A stretch of 64,000 bases of DNA, from positions 3,161,501 through 3,225,500 of the forward strand of contig JAKSZU010000016.1 in assembly GCA_026018925.1 (NCBI GenBank), given 5' to 3'. Source of the DNA: Tupaia tana. Taxonomy: Eukaryota > Chordata > Mammalia > Scandentia > Tupaiidae. The notes below the pieces were generated by a model. It worked only from the letters and a program-made list of their open reading frames with translations. It was not told the origin of the DNA and searched no databases. Position 1 is the first letter of the stretch. Each line of letters opens with the position of its first letter. Positions 9,751 through 19,980 of this stretch are shown one piece after another. Position numbers and translations under genes: made by a program.

Positions 9751-10007
9751 GGGACCAGCAATTGGTGTAATGGCTATGTCTCTGGACTCTCATGTAGTCG
9801 ATCACAGTTCGGGTCCCGGAACGGGTGGCTTAAACTCACGCCAGGTGTGTGTGCGTGCGTGCCCAAGATCCTGAGAGGAGAATGGAGGAGAAGGGATTGC
9901 AGCATGGCTGTACCCCCTGGGAGGTGATTTCTCACTTTCTGTCTCTCTGTCTCTGTCTCTGTCTTTCTGGCGAGTGCACGCATCCTATAGCCAAAACCTC
10001 TCCAAAA
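9751..10007 (+). repeat. S1-type tRNA-derived SINE
   Basis: GGGACCAGCAATTGGTGTAA head, B-box variant AGTTCGGGTCC, full body and CTCTCC-A7 tail. The flanks share AGATGTTTCTC / AGATTTCTCTC, a probable TSD. Confidence 0.92.
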
Positions 10008-10085
10008 AAAGATTTCTCTCAGACTCTACAGAAAGAAGCAAACAGTGAAAAGAAAAACCTTATTCTACTCAAAATAACTATTGGT

Positions 10086-10336
10086 GGGTGCCCAGCAGGT
10101 GACGTAGCAGTTAAGGTGCTGGACTCTCACGTGGCCAATCATGGTCCAAGTCCCAGATCTGAGGCTTAAAACTCATGCCAGACATGAGTGCATGCATGCC
10201 CAAACTCCCAGGAGGAAAGGGGATTGTGGCATGGCCTTCCCCATGCTTGGGGGCAGGGTGCTTTATCACTTCCTCTCTCTCTCTGACAAGTGCATGTGTT
10301 CTATGGCAAAAACCTTAAAAACAACCAACCAACCAA
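10086..10336 (+). repeat. SINE intermediate between S1 and S3
   Basis: Head GCCCAGCAGGTGACGTAGCA, diverged B box GGTCCAAGTCC, GGCATGGCC block and AAAACCTTAAAAACAACC end. Related sequences at both ends (ATAACTATTG, GTAACCATTG) suggest a TSD. Confidence 0.8.
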
Positions 10337-10342
10337 ATAAAA

Positions 10343-10700
10343 AGTAACCATTGCTGTAGTTTGAATACATCTAAAAACCCATGTATTCCATCTTTGTAAT
10401 CGGATTAAGAGGGTGGAAATTTGATTCCGTTGTGGTGTTGAGAAGTGGGGCTTTGGGGAAGAGATCAGGGCAGGCCCCCATAATGGCTCTGGTGGGTTCA
10501 CGAGGACAGGGAATGAGCGGCATGCAGAACACTGAACACGCTCCTGCCCACTGCCAGGCTGCGGTGTAGCCGCAGGGTCGCACCAGAGAGGCCCCCAGGC
10601 CTCATAACTCCAAACTATGAACTGAATTAAACTGCCGCTTTCACAAATGACCTGGTCTCAGTATTTTCCATCATTAACTCCAAAATGAGCTAAAACGGAA
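10343..10700 (+). mobile_element. MaLR 5' LTR
   Basis: Opens with GTAGTTTGAATACATCT. It carries the MaLR signatures GGATTAAGAGGGTGG, GGGGCTTTGGGGAAGAG, ATGGCTCTGGTGGGTTCACG and GAACTGAATTAAACTGCC, and ends in a GGTCTCAGTATTTTCC-type terminus. It corresponds base for base in layout to the LTR at 12494-12912, so the two can be the ends of one element. Confidence 0.8.
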
Positions 10701-12493
10701 AACTGGTACCAAGAAGTGGGACCTTGCTAGTAACAAATACCTGAAGTGTGGAAGTCGCCTTGGGACTGGGCACTGAGCAGGGACCGGAAGAGGCCGGGAC
10801 AGCAGAAGGGAGAAGCCATTTCCGTGTGCCGAGGATGGTGCTGGCAGCCAGGAGACAGCAGGACTAGAGAAAGGTGGGACTGCACAGAGACTGGTTAAAA
10901 GGCGGTGACCAGAGTCCGGACAGAGACATGGACAGTAATGGGCCTTCCAAGGAGGTTTCAGAGGAAAATGAGGACTATCTTATCGGACAGTCGGGCAAAT
11001 GCCACCCGTGTCACACCACAGCGAAGAATTTGGCTGCACAGCCTCGTGTCCTCGGGCTCTGTGGGGTGTGGAACGTAAGAGTGATGGCGGTCTGGCAGTG
11101 AGGTTTCCAGGCCAAATATGGAAGGAGCTGCATGGTTAGTAACTCCGTTTCACAAAATGGAGAAGAAACAAGATGATTTAAAGACAGAAACGATCATTAA
11201 AAGGAAGCAGAGAGGAACAATCTGGAAAATGTGTGGCCTGGCCACGTGCCAAGAATGGAAAAGCATGTTCAGCCGAGTGGCCGAGAAGCTGGTGGCTAGC
11301 GCGGTCAGAGCTAGAAGGGCCCCAGTGGGGACTGCCGAGGAGGTGGGAGAAGAGCCTCCGGGCACCGCCCTCCCGCCGCAGTTCCAGGGCCTAGGAAAGC
11401 AGAGCGGCTCCGGGGATGGCCTGGGTGGGCTCCCCGTCCTCAGCCTGGGGGCTCCCACATCCTGGTAGTGCTTCTCAGCCCCACCTGAGGTTCAAGTGGC
11501 CCCAGATGGAGCACAACCACTGCTATGGCTGCGGCTCCACCCCATGCCCATGCTGTAGTGCTGTGGAGCGTGCAAGGGAAGAGGCAGTTCTTTCTTTAAT
11601 TCTTTCTTTCTTTTCTTTTCTTTTTTTTTTTTTTTGGAGAGAGATTTCAGGGGGAGGGTCACACTGCAACACTGCAATCCTTCTCCTTCATTCTCCTCTT
11701 GGGATTTTGGGCACACACACACATGCCCAGGGTGAGGCTTAAGCCACCGGATCTGGAACTCGAACCACATTCTACTACATTCCACATTCCAGCGACGTAA
11801 CCATCACACCATCTGCTGGTTCCAGGTAGCTTTTTCTTCAACTCTCAGAACCGAAAAGCAGGCAGGCAGGAGGCAAGAGCCGGGCAGGCGTGGAGACCTC
11901 CACCAACATTTTGCAGAGTTTTCAGACAGCCTGGGGCCTAGGTGGGGACCTGTCACAGGAGTGGAGCACAGCAGAGATCTTCTGCTAGCACAAAGTCAGG
12001 TGGAAATGTGGGGTCACGTCTGCTACCCCAGACAATCCCCAGCAGAGCAAAGCCTAGTGGAGCCACAGGGGTGGGTCCACCCTTGAGACCTCAGAACTGT
12101 GGACTGAGAGTCCACGACACCAGCCTGACACGACCACAGACACGAGACTCCGAGGGAGGTTGCCGTGGCCAGGACTCAGCCAGCAGAGCGAGACCACACG
12201 GCCGCTTGGTACTCTGGGGCAACCCCCCCGTGCGTCCAGGGTGCAGCGCGTGAAGTCCAGACTGGACATCTGCCCTCTTGGGTGTGGGCTTGCTTGGGGC
12301 CTGCTACTCCTGCATGTGGAATAAAAATTCCAACCTTGTGCCTGTGCCCCCACTGTGCTTTGGGAGTATACAATTTGTTTCAGAGGAACCTCTGGATTTT
12401 GGAGTTGGCGTTGAAATCAGCTGACACTTTTAAGCCTACCAACGATTTGTATAGAAAAAGTACGTGAATTCAGAAAGTCCAGAGGTAAAATGC
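10701..12493 (+). mobile_element. MaLR internal region (non-autonomous ERVL-MaLR)
   Basis: Starts with the typical post-LTR junction GGTACCAAGAAGTGGGACC, then AACAAATACCTGAAGTGTGG. It ends with TTTTGGAGTTGGCGTTGAAA and CAGAGGTAAAATGCTATAG at the 3' LTR. These match remembered MST/THE1-type internal sequence. No retroviral gag or pol frame is expected or seen. A minus-strand SINE interrupts it at 11599-11825. Small open frames in the region match no known protein. Confidence 0.72.
11599..11825 (-). repeat. S1-like SINE inserted in the MaLR internal region
   Basis: Reverse orientation: poly-T/C run, GGAGAGAG, the TTCTCCTTCATTCTCCTCTTGG block, the complement of the tRNA-like part and CATCTGCTGGTTCC end. 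It post-dates the MaLR insertion. Confidence 0.85.
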
Positions 12494-12912
12494 TATAGTT
12501 TAAATATGACCCCCCAAATTCACATGTTGACCATTGTAATGGGATTAAGACAGTGAAAGCCTGAAGCAATCATGGTGTCCAAAGATGGGGCTTGGGGAAG
12601 ACATTAAGGTTGAGGTCATCATGACAGGACCCTCCGAATGACTCTCAGTGGGTTCATAAGGAGAGGGGATGAGAGAGAGAAAGAGAGGCGTGGAGCACAG
12701 AGTGCATGTTCCCACCCACCACCACGTTCCCATGCAGACTTCACGCTCCCGCCCACCACCTCGCTGCCGTGAGACTTCACGCTCCCCCCACCACCTCACT
12801 GCCGTGCAGCCAGACCTCCCCAGAGAGGTCCATGGTCCTTGCCTCCGAACTGTGAACGCACAAACCCCTATTTTTATCAATCGCCCGGAGCTATGGCTTA
12901 CATCTGTCCCTT
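12494..12912 (+). mobile_element. MaLR 3' LTR
   Basis: GCTATAGTTTAAATATGACC start, GGGATTAAGACAGTGAAAGC, GATGGGGCTTGGGGAAGAC and CAGTGGGTTCATAAGGAGAG. It is the counterpart of the 5' LTR at 10343. Internally it has gained a C-rich expansion (CACCACC motifs with repeated AGACTTCACGCTCCC, about 12705-12805) absent from the 5' LTR. Confidence 0.8.
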
Positions 12913-12929
12913 AGAAACTCATGTGTTGG

Positions 12930-13190
12930 GTGGGCAGCCCATGGTCTGCTGGTTCAGGCAGCTGATCCCACATGGCCGACCACACTGTCCAAGTCCTGGA
13001 CCCGGCGGCTTGAGAGAAACATGCTAGGTGGGCGTGCATATGTGTCCGAAATCCCAAAAGGGAGGGAAAGATTTAAAAAAGGATTGTGGTGTGACCATGC
13101 CCCATGGGGAGATGCTTTCTCACTTTTTTTTTTTCCCTCTCTCTCTCTTCTCTCCAGCAAGCACACATGCTTTCTGGCCAAATTTAAGAA
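12930..13190 (+). repeat. S3-type SINE inserted in a second MaLR LTR
   Basis: Head GGGCAGCCCATGGTCTGCTG, body with ACATGCTAGG, CATGCCCCATGGGGAGATGC and CTTTCTGGCCAAATTTAAG end. Flanking CATGTGTTGGG and CATGTGTGGG suggest a TSD and show that the host LTR continues on both sides. Confidence 0.8.
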
Positions 13191-13618
13191 GAAGTTCATG
13201 TGTGGGTGGGACTCGGTCACATGATATTGTAAGTGTACAAAGTGAAAGTGTGAATCCTTCCTGGTGTCCTGGGTGAGGCCTAGTGAGAGGTGATTCTGGT
13301 GACTGCATCACAGAGGCAACAGATTTGAGCACAGGTTAAAGATGTCTGTGGAGACCCACTGAGCTCCGGCTCTTACGAGAAGGGGCTAGTTTCCACCAGA
13401 GCTCGTTATAAAGGAGAGCTCAGCCAGGGTCTCTCTCCCGCTCTCTCCCTCCCTCCACGTGTCCGCCATTCTCTGCCCTCCCACTGGCCATGCTGTAGGC
13501 CTAGGACTTCGGACTTTCCAGCCACCAGGATCGTGGGTTTGTAAATAAATTTCTATTGTACTTAAAAATTACCACAGGCTCAGGTATTTCTGTTAGCAAT
13601 GCAAAAACAGACTAAGGT
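13191..13618 (+). mobile_element. MaLR LTR (MST-like), 3' part of a second element
   Basis: Contains GGACTCGGTCACATGA, TCCTGGGTGAGGCCTAGTG, CGTTATAAAGGAGAGCTCAGCC (TATAAA-like box), GGACTTTCCAGCCACCAGGA, a TAAATAAATTTCTATTGTA polyadenylation region and terminus CAGACTAAGGTAC. This is the standard MaLR LTR order. Its left part begins at about 12900, before the SINE. Confidence 0.82.
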
Positions 13619-14104
13619 ACCCAGTGTCAGGTGTTTTCTGAGAATGGTCACGAGATGGATTAAAATGATCATTGTTAAGTAATATGTCTGGGAATGTTCT
13701 GTCATTACCTTCTGGAAATCAAAACCATTATAGACATTGCTATAACTACTTGTTACATTGTATTTTTACCAGGAAAATGTTAAAAGTTTTTTGTTATTGT
13801 TTTCTGTTTTGCTATTTTTGTTATCTAGTTTTTATGGTTTTTTTTTCCTTTTAGGAAAAAACAATGAGAGAAGGTAAAAATGTTATACATATACATATAT
13901 ATAAATGTCTTTGTTCCATTTAACTGTTTAGAATTCAGTAACCCACTTATCATTTATTCACATTTATATCATAGTTTTCACTGGCCTGCTCTCTAATTAC
14001 ATAAATATACCTTTCCTAGAATTACTTGATCTTTCTAGCCTATTTGCTTAAGTGAGTGCAACTCTTCTCACAAATTTTCTCTTTGAGAGACTAAATTCAA
14101 CAGT
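13619..14104 (+). other. Unique AT-rich sequence
   Basis: No repeat family or open frame recognised. T-rich tract at about 13838-13850. Confidence 0.5.
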
Positions 14105-14300
14105 ATCTTCTTTTTTCTTTTTAACTTCCCAGCGGGCATGTGTACTGCCAGAGAGACAGAGGGAAGAGAGAGAGAAAGCGCCCCCAGTGGAGCACAGTCA
14201 CACCGTGACCCCTTCCGCATGCTTCCATCCTGTCGGAACATGGGCCCACACGTGCCCCAGGTGCTTTTCAAGCCACGGGGCCGCTCAGGTCGGTCCAGCT
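14105..14300 (-). repeat. S3-type SINE (diverged, head incomplete)
   Basis: Reverse orientation: TTTTAACTTCCCAGCGGGCA, AGAGAGAGAAAGCGCCCCCA, CATCCTGTCGGAACATGGGC and TTTTCAAGCCACGGGGCC are recognisable S3 blocks. The tRNA-like head is poorly preserved. Confidence 0.7.
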
Positions 14301-14734
14301 GCCCCGTATAAAGGCAGTCCTGGCTAGAAATCAGCTGGCGTCCTTGACTTAATACCGCATGTCGCCCGGCAGACTGTAACCAGGAAGAGACTCACTTACG
14401 TACATTGACAGGGGTGGGGGGCAGCCACTAAAAAAGCCATAGTATCAGTACTAGTCCCACAAACGGGAGCAATCAGGAAAGCGAAGGCCGCATGTTAGCC
14501 CAGCTTTGCCATCACCCCGTGCCTGCTCGTGAAGCTGCTTGGTGCTGTTCTGCAAGATTTCCAACGCGTACTTGTACTCGCCTTGTTGGAGTTACCGGAA
14601 ACTACCCTCTTCTCTCAGCATCGGCCCAACTCCCCTGCTCTGAGCAGGTCTGATGCTTGGTTTTGTAGGACAGTGGCTGCTGGAGAAATAGTCTCTGTGT
14701 CTTTGTTAGAGGCCATGGGGTGGTTTCTCTTTCT
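14301..14734 (+). other. Unique sequence, no feature recognised
   Basis: No clear repeat, RNA gene or exon seen. Confidence 0.5.
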
Positions 14735-15001
14735 TTACTTTTTTATTTCTTGGAGAGGTTTTTGCTATAGGGCGTGTGTGCTCACCAGAAAGACAGAGAG
14801 AGACAGAGAGACAGAAAGTGAGAAATCACCCCCCAGGTGGATGGCCACGCCACAATCCCTTCTCCTCCATTCTCCTCTCTGGATCTTGGGCACGCACGCA
14901 CATATGCCCAGTATGAGTTTAAGCCACTGGGTCCGGGACTCGAATCACAGTTGGCTACATGGGAGTTCAGCAACATAGCTATTACACTAACTGCTGGTCC
15001 C
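14735..15001 (-). repeat. S1-type tRNA-derived SINE
   Basis: Reverse S1: GGAGAGGTTTTTGCTATAGG, the ACAGAGAGAC tract, CCATTCTCCTCTCTGGATC, B-box complement GGACTCGAATC and terminus AACTGCTGGTCCC. Both flanks share a CTCTTTCTT-like direct repeat. Confidence 0.92.
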
Positions 15002-15523
15002 TCTCTTTCTTGAGTCAGCTTTAGGAGTGGATCGTGGTGGTGACTATCACTGTTATTTTTGCGGACGCCCTCATGGTGATGCTGAAGCTGATTAGGAAGG
15101 GAGTTAGTTGGGTAGTGAGGTGGGAAATGGGGGGGGGGGCTAAGAGACATCACCCCGGGTGGTGGAAACATCTGGGCTAAGATAAGCTCGAGGTAGGCTC
15201 CTGTCCAGTCGGCCGAGCAGCAAACAGGAGCCTTCATCACCTGCGGAGATAACGAAGTCCTTCCGGGGATGGGCGAGAAGGATGCGGAAGGAGGGCAGGT
15301 TAGTTTCACATTGACGGGGGTCCCCACTGGCTCCTCCAGAAATGATATTCTCAAAGTCGTCACGGTGGTCGCGAAGGGGAGCCGGACCTGCCGGTCTAAC
15401 GTGGGAGCAAAGCTGTGGCGGGTGATAGCCACGGAACAGCCTCCCGCTAGGAGGTCAAGGCCTGGAGTCAAGGGTATGACCCACGTTTGGGAGTTGAATT
15501 AGAGAGATTAAAAACTTTAGCTT
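15002..15523 (+). other. Unique sequence with G10 run
   Basis: No gene recognised. A run of ten G lies at about 15130-15139. The long minus-strand open frame that crosses here is partly SINE-derived and is not credible as a gene. Confidence 0.5.
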
Positions 15524-15768
15524 GGGCCAGCAAGTGGTGTGGTGGTTAAAGAGACTGGGTTCCCGCATGGCCGAACAGAGTTCCAGTCCTGGACCTGGAG
15601 GCTTGGAAATCACGCCAGGCACATGTGTGTGTGTGCCCAAAATCCCAAGAGGAGAATGGAGGAGAAGGGACTGTGGCGTGGCCATGCCCCTGGGGGTGGT
15701 TTCTCGTTTTCCTTCTCTCTGGAGATCACATTTGCCCTGTGATAAAAACCTAAAAAAAAAAAAAAATC
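15524..15768 (+). repeat. SINE, S1/S2-type
   Basis: GGGCCAGCAAGTGGTGTGGT head with an S1-type body (GAGAATGGAGGAGAAGG, GTGGCGTGGCCATGCCCC) and AAAACCTA-A13 tail. Confidence 0.88.
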
Positions 15769-16209
15769 AGTTTGCTTTTTCTTAAATTGTGGCCAACTAG
15801 TCAACATATACATTTTCTTTCATGAAATTGCTTTCCTAATTTTTTGAAATTTCATCTCAGACTCTATCTAATGTAATTCATACTACTTTTTATGACATGC
15901 TTGAAACTTCCAGTATTTGCTCCTTTTTTCCTTTTCCATTCTGAAAAAAAAAATTCTTTTAATCTCCTTTATCAAAAATGCACTTTTGCCCTTATAACTT
16001 TATTTTCCCATCTTTCTTAGTAAAAGAGCATATCTTGAGCTTTGCTTATAGTTTATCTCAACAAACACATTTAAATTTCTGTTAGCTTAGCAAGTAGAAT
16101 TACATATATTTAACCAGCATTTTTAATTCTTTTTTAGTTGCTAATACAATTTTACTAAAAATAATTATAATAGATATCATTTCCAATATACACTATTTCA
16201 AACACACAC
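15769..16209 (+). other. AT-rich unique sequence
   Basis: About 440 bp, strongly AT-rich. No repeat family or open frame recognised. Confidence 0.5.
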
Positions 16210-16459
16210 TTTTTTTTAAAGATTTCTGCCATATGTTACATGTACTTACCAAAGAGAGACAGACCAAGACAGAGGAGGGAAAGTGAGAAATCACCCTCCA
16301 GGGTGGATGGCCACACCACAGTCTCGTCTCCTCTTGGGATTTTGGGCACACATGCACAAACACCTGGCATGATACTCAAGCTTCTGGGGCTGGGGCTTGA
16401 ACTGCAGAGTTGGCCATGTGAGATTCAGTGCCTTAGCCACCACACCACCTGCTGGCCCA
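16210..16459 (-). repeat. S1/S2-type SINE
   Basis: Reverse orientation: TTTTTTTAAAGATTTCTGCC, AAAGTGAGAAATCACCCTCC, CTCTTGGGATTTTGGGCAC and terminus CACCACACCACCTGCTGGCCC. Confidence 0.85.
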
Positions 16460-16526
16460 CACATACCTTTTTTATGTGCTTAAGTAAGACACAGGGATAT
16501 TTTGCTTAAGGGTTTCCAGTTCTCTC

Positions 16527-16790
16527 TTTCTTTTTTTAAGAGAGATTGTTTGCTATAGGACGTGTTCGCTAGCTGGAGACAGAAAGAGAGACAGAGAGAC
16601 AGAAAGTGAGAAATTGCCCCCTAGGGGGGTGGCCACACCACAATCCCTTTTCCTTTATTCTCCTCTCAAGATCTTGGGCACGCATGCACACGCACCTGGC
16701 GTGAGTTTTAGGCCGCTGGGTCTGGGACTCGAACTGCAGTTGACTACGTGGGAGTCCAGCAACATGACAATTATGCCATCTGCTGGTCCC
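16527..16790 (-). repeat. S1-type SINE with TSD
   Basis: Reverse S1 ending CATCTGCTGGTCCC. TCCAGTTCTCT occurs before the T-run (from 16515) and again from 16791, giving an 11-bp target-site duplication. Confidence 0.92.
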
Positions 16791-16874
16791 TCCAGTTCTC
16801 TTTTAAATGAGCTTTTTCAGTTAATGGCTAAGGCAAATATAACACAAAAAGCTGCTTAGCCCTTTTTTGTCAGT

Positions 16875-17400
16875 CTCTACTTATCCCTTCAAAATTCCCT
16901 TTGTAGCATTTCTAGGTAGCTCGACACGCTGACAGCCACTTTTTCCAAGCAGTGAGTTTAATTCTCATTTTCCACTATGCCAGCCTCTGCAGGCTCACTT
17001 GAATTTTTATTTCCATCTTCTAATTTCTTTTTCTTCTTTGTCTTTCGTTCTAGGTTAAGCTAGGTGAAGCTCTTCATTCTTCTCTGCGATGTATTTTAGC
17101 AGTGGACCACTCCTCCTGGATAAGAGTTTCACGTCTTCGGTGTTAATTGTGCTTCTTTTTGCACGTCTTGCAAACATTTCGAGGCCTTTGGCAAAATTTT
17201 CGCACTGTCGAAAGTCGCCTCCAAAATTGTCGCAGTGCTTGGTTTGCTGAGCTGCGTCTCTGCAGTGCGATATCCTGGCGCAGACAGACCATGGGGTAGC
17301 GGACGCCTTAACCTCTGCTGGCGGGGGAGCGCGGCTCCATCAGAGTCCGCACCGAGGCCGGAGCGCAGGGCAGGAAGGCCACGGACTCGCCTACGTGTTT
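16875..17400 (-). pseudogene. CENPS: CENPS (MHF1/APITD1) processed pseudogene
   Basis: CENP-S is a small histone-fold protein of the constitutive centromere network and, with CENP-X, of the Fanconi-associated MHF complex. On the minus strand an ATG at 17340 follows a GC-rich 5'-UTR-like segment. The coding part is full length but broken by small indels. Readable blocks are QQRLR (about 17320), FRQCENFAKGLEMFARRAKR (17205-17145), STINTEDVKLL (17143-17110), LLKYIAEKNEEL, a lysine-rich tail (KKKKK region near 17040) and AEAGIVENEN before TAA near 16957. 3'-UTR-like sequence continues to about 16875. All exons are contiguous, so it is a retrocopy. Its 5' end abuts retroviral pol-like sequence. 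Confidence 0.88.
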
Positions 17401-17404
17401 CCTT

Positions 17405-17680
17405 CTTAATAGTCACAATTCCAGAAAAGAAGACATCCTTAAGGTCCAGAACACAGAAGCTTTTAGCGTCTCCTGGAATTGCACCTACGAAAACGTAGGG
17501 GTTGACAACATGGGATGGATGGGGAGCACAGGCTCGATCAGGCCAGGCAGGGACTTTCCCCAGGGTGACTGGCACCCCCTCTCAGGAGTGTCGGCTGCAA
17601 GCCCGACCCACCCAGCAGGACTCTCGGTCTGGAGCTGTAGGCTGGCCTGTCTCACCCCTTCGTGTCTTAATACCACCTAG
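17405..17680 (-). pseudogene. Degenerate endogenous-retrovirus pol (reverse transcriptase) fragment
   Basis: Minus-strand translation gives, across a frameshift, the N-terminal RT block of class-I-like (gammaretroviral) ERV pol: a proline-rich IHP..V.NPY segment, then IPGDAK and VLDLKD, the conserved run just before the first catalytic aspartate region. Similarity stops at the CENPS 5' end. The piece has at least one frameshift and no YXDD motif is present, so it is inert. Only this fragment is visible. No gag, env or paired LTR was identified nearby. Confidence 0.72.
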
Positions 17681-18712
17681 CACGCCAACCACTGTGCTCC
17701 TCTACCTCACAAATCACAGCAGGTCTTCAGTATTAATCACACAGGAGTTAGGAAGGCCCAGGTGTGAGGCTGAAGCAGCTTAGAAGGAAAAGCCAGAAAA
17801 CGTAGGTCTGTACCAGTCGCTGCATCACCTACAGCACCTCCTGGAAGAAAAGCCGGCCTCCAGCCACATGGGGTCCAGCAGGGGCCGCCCTGAGTGTGTG
17901 ACCAGTTATGTCACTTACACAGAAGGAAGGCCCAAGATAGACCTGGAAGGGAGGTCAGAGTCACGACCCAGGCCCCATTTCGTCCAGACCGAAGGTGAGA
18001 CCCAGAGCAGCCCAAGGCCAGACCGCACCCGCGGGGCCTGCAGTCAGGCCGGCTGCTTGCTCCGTCCCGAGGGGTTTCCTTTAAAGCAAAATGGAAATGC
18101 TTGGCAGAGATGTTATCAGCTGAAAAGCCTAACCAGAGCCGGGGTTGTCAAGACGGTCAGGATGGAAGTGTGCACGGAGAGCTGGAGGCGCCCTCCAGAA
18201 GTGGCAGGAGTGGGCTGTAAAGGATGCGGGGCGCAGACCCGGCCCGGGCTGAGGGCCTCACCAGGGAACCACATGGGATGTCCCCGTAGATTCCCAGCCC
18301 GACGTAAGGCTGGGCTCAGGGGACTGGGAAGGCAGGCAGGTAGACCTCCACAGTGAAACCGTTTTGGTTTTGTTTTGTTTTTTAAAAGGTTGGGGAATAA
18401 ATTGCTATTCTGGCCCGTGACACATAAGATGCCCACTGGTTCTACTGGAACATCTCCCTGTCTCAAAATGGGGTGTGTACGAGGGGATCTGCCTCTTCCT
18501 TGGGCCCTTAGGCAGAGCTGTATGGTTCCAGGGCACGTCTGGGTTGGTGAGCACAGCCAATGCTGGAGGTCGGTGCACCCCACTTCCCTGGGGATAAAAG
18601 TCCTGCACTTTAGTCCCTCCTAGACTTTTGCCCTAAAAAGGAATTCAACACATTTGTGGAAATACGGAATTAAAGTACAAGTTCATGCCAATGCAAAAAG
18701 TCTGACATCTAG
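17681..18712 (+). other. Unique GC-rich sequence
   Basis: About 1 kb without recognised repeats. Several open frames of up to 162 codons exist on both strands but overlap each other and match no family I know. Read as chance frames in GC-rich DNA. Confidence 0.5.
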
Positions 18713-18974
18713 GGGTCAGCAGACGATGTAGTGGTTATGTGGCTGGTCCCCCACATGACCGACCACAGTTTGAGTCCCAGACCCGGTGGCTTGAAAATAA
18801 GGCTGCCCGCGTGTTTGTGCATGCCCCAAATCCTGGGATGAGATGGAGGAGAGGGGATTGTAGTGTGGTCATCCCCGCTGGCTGTGATTTCTCACTTTCC
18901 CTCTCACTATCTCTGTCTCTCTCTCCAGCAAGCACATGTACCCTAAGGCAAAAACCTCTATTAAAAAAAAAAAA
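18713..18974 (+). repeat. S1/S3-type SINE with probable TSD
   Basis: Head GGGGTCAGCAGACGATGTAG, B-box variant GTTTGAGTCCC, CCAAATCCTGGGATGAGATG body and AAAACCTCTATT-A13 tail. AAGTCTGACATC before and AAGGTCTGAAATCC after are a plausible TSD. Confidence 0.85.
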
Positions 18975-18998
18975 AGGTCTGAAATCCACTCATAGCTT

Positions 18999-19272
18999 TG
19001 TTCATTTGTTTTTTATTTGCCAGAGGGTGTGATCTCACCAGAGACTGGCAGACACGGGGAGGAGGAGAGGGAGCAAGGCCCCCAGGCAGGGCGTGGTCAT
19101 GCTGCAATCCCTTCTCCCCAACACTGCACCCTGCCAAGATTTGGGCACACGTAGTACTTGTACCCAGTGTGCTTTCCTAGCCACTGGGGATGGGATTAGA
19201 ACAGCGAGTTAGCCACGTGGGAACTGGCTCCCTAAGCACAGGGCTTACCCACTGTGCTATGTTCTTGGCCCT
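18999..19272 (-). repeat. S3-type SINE (old)
   Basis: Reverse orientation: CAAGGCCCCCAGGCAGGGCG, CCTGCCAAGATTTGGGCACA, the GGAACTGGCTCCCTAAGCAC head complement and TTCTTGGCCC terminus. Diverged. Confidence 0.72.
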
Positions 19273-19299
19273 ATGAATCTTTTTTTAACTTACTCATTG

Positions 19300-19451
19300 T
19301 CATTATTTTTTTTTTTAATTTTTTTTGAAGTTGACCAGAGAGAGAAAGAGAGAAGGAAAGTGAGAAAACAAGCTGCCAGATCTGGGACTCGAACCGCGGT
19401 CAGCCATGTGGGAGTCCAGTCACCTTAACCCCCAACGCCATCTGCCGGCCC
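19300..19451 (-). repeat. S2-type SINE
   Basis: Reverse orientation: T-rich tail, CAGAGAGAGAAAGAGAGAAG, AAAGTGAGAAAACAAGC joined directly to the B-box complement GGACTCGAACCGC, then CCATCTGCCGGCCC. Confidence 0.88.
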
Positions 19452-19769
19452 TAGCCCTATAAAAATTTTAAATAGTGACTAAATGTTACCTTTGAGGTGC
19501 ACAGGGGCTTTCCGTTTATACCTTTTACACTAGCAATTTTTTTTTAGGCAATGAACACAAATTAATTTTAAAAAAGCAAAGTGATAACAAAATACTTTAT
19601 CTTCCTGCAGTCGGCTATCACAATCAGCCACAGATGCTAAATGTCGGAACTTTGGATTCCATGAGAAAATTAACTCATCCATTATTTTTGTCCCTCCACC
19701 AAGACATTGTACATTTACTCATGATCAGAACAATTAGAAAAGAAAAAAAAATAACTAAATCTATAGACC
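19452..19769 (+). other. Unique AT-rich sequence
   Basis: No feature recognised. Confidence 0.5.
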
Positions 19770-19980
19770 TGTTCTCTTTTTCTAACTGCCAGAGAGTGCA
19801 TGTGTTTGCCAGAGATGCAGAGAGAGGCCGAGAGAGGGAGAGAGCGCCCCCAGCAGGCCATGGTCACACCAGCTCTCCGCCCTGTCAGGACCTGAGGCGC
19901 ACATGCACATGCCCAGAATGAGCCAGGCCGTTGGCCATGTGGAACCCAGCTCTCTGAACCACTAGACGAGAGCCAGCCCC
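19770..19980 (-). repeat. S3-type SINE
   Basis: Reverse orientation: CTAACTGCCAGAGAGTGCAT, AGAGCGCCCCCAGCAGGCCA, CCCTGTCAGGACCTGAGGCG and GAGAGCCAGCCCC terminus. Confidence 0.78.

Noticed and set aside
14782..15471. 229-codon minus-strand open frame as a gene
   Set aside because: More than a third is reverse S1 SINE sequence, with the usual repeated SINE-frame peptides. The rest matches nothing.
17129..17575. 148-codon minus-strand open frame as a novel protein
   Set aside because: It begins in ERV pol-like DNA and then crosses the CENPS pseudogene mostly out of frame. A composite accident.
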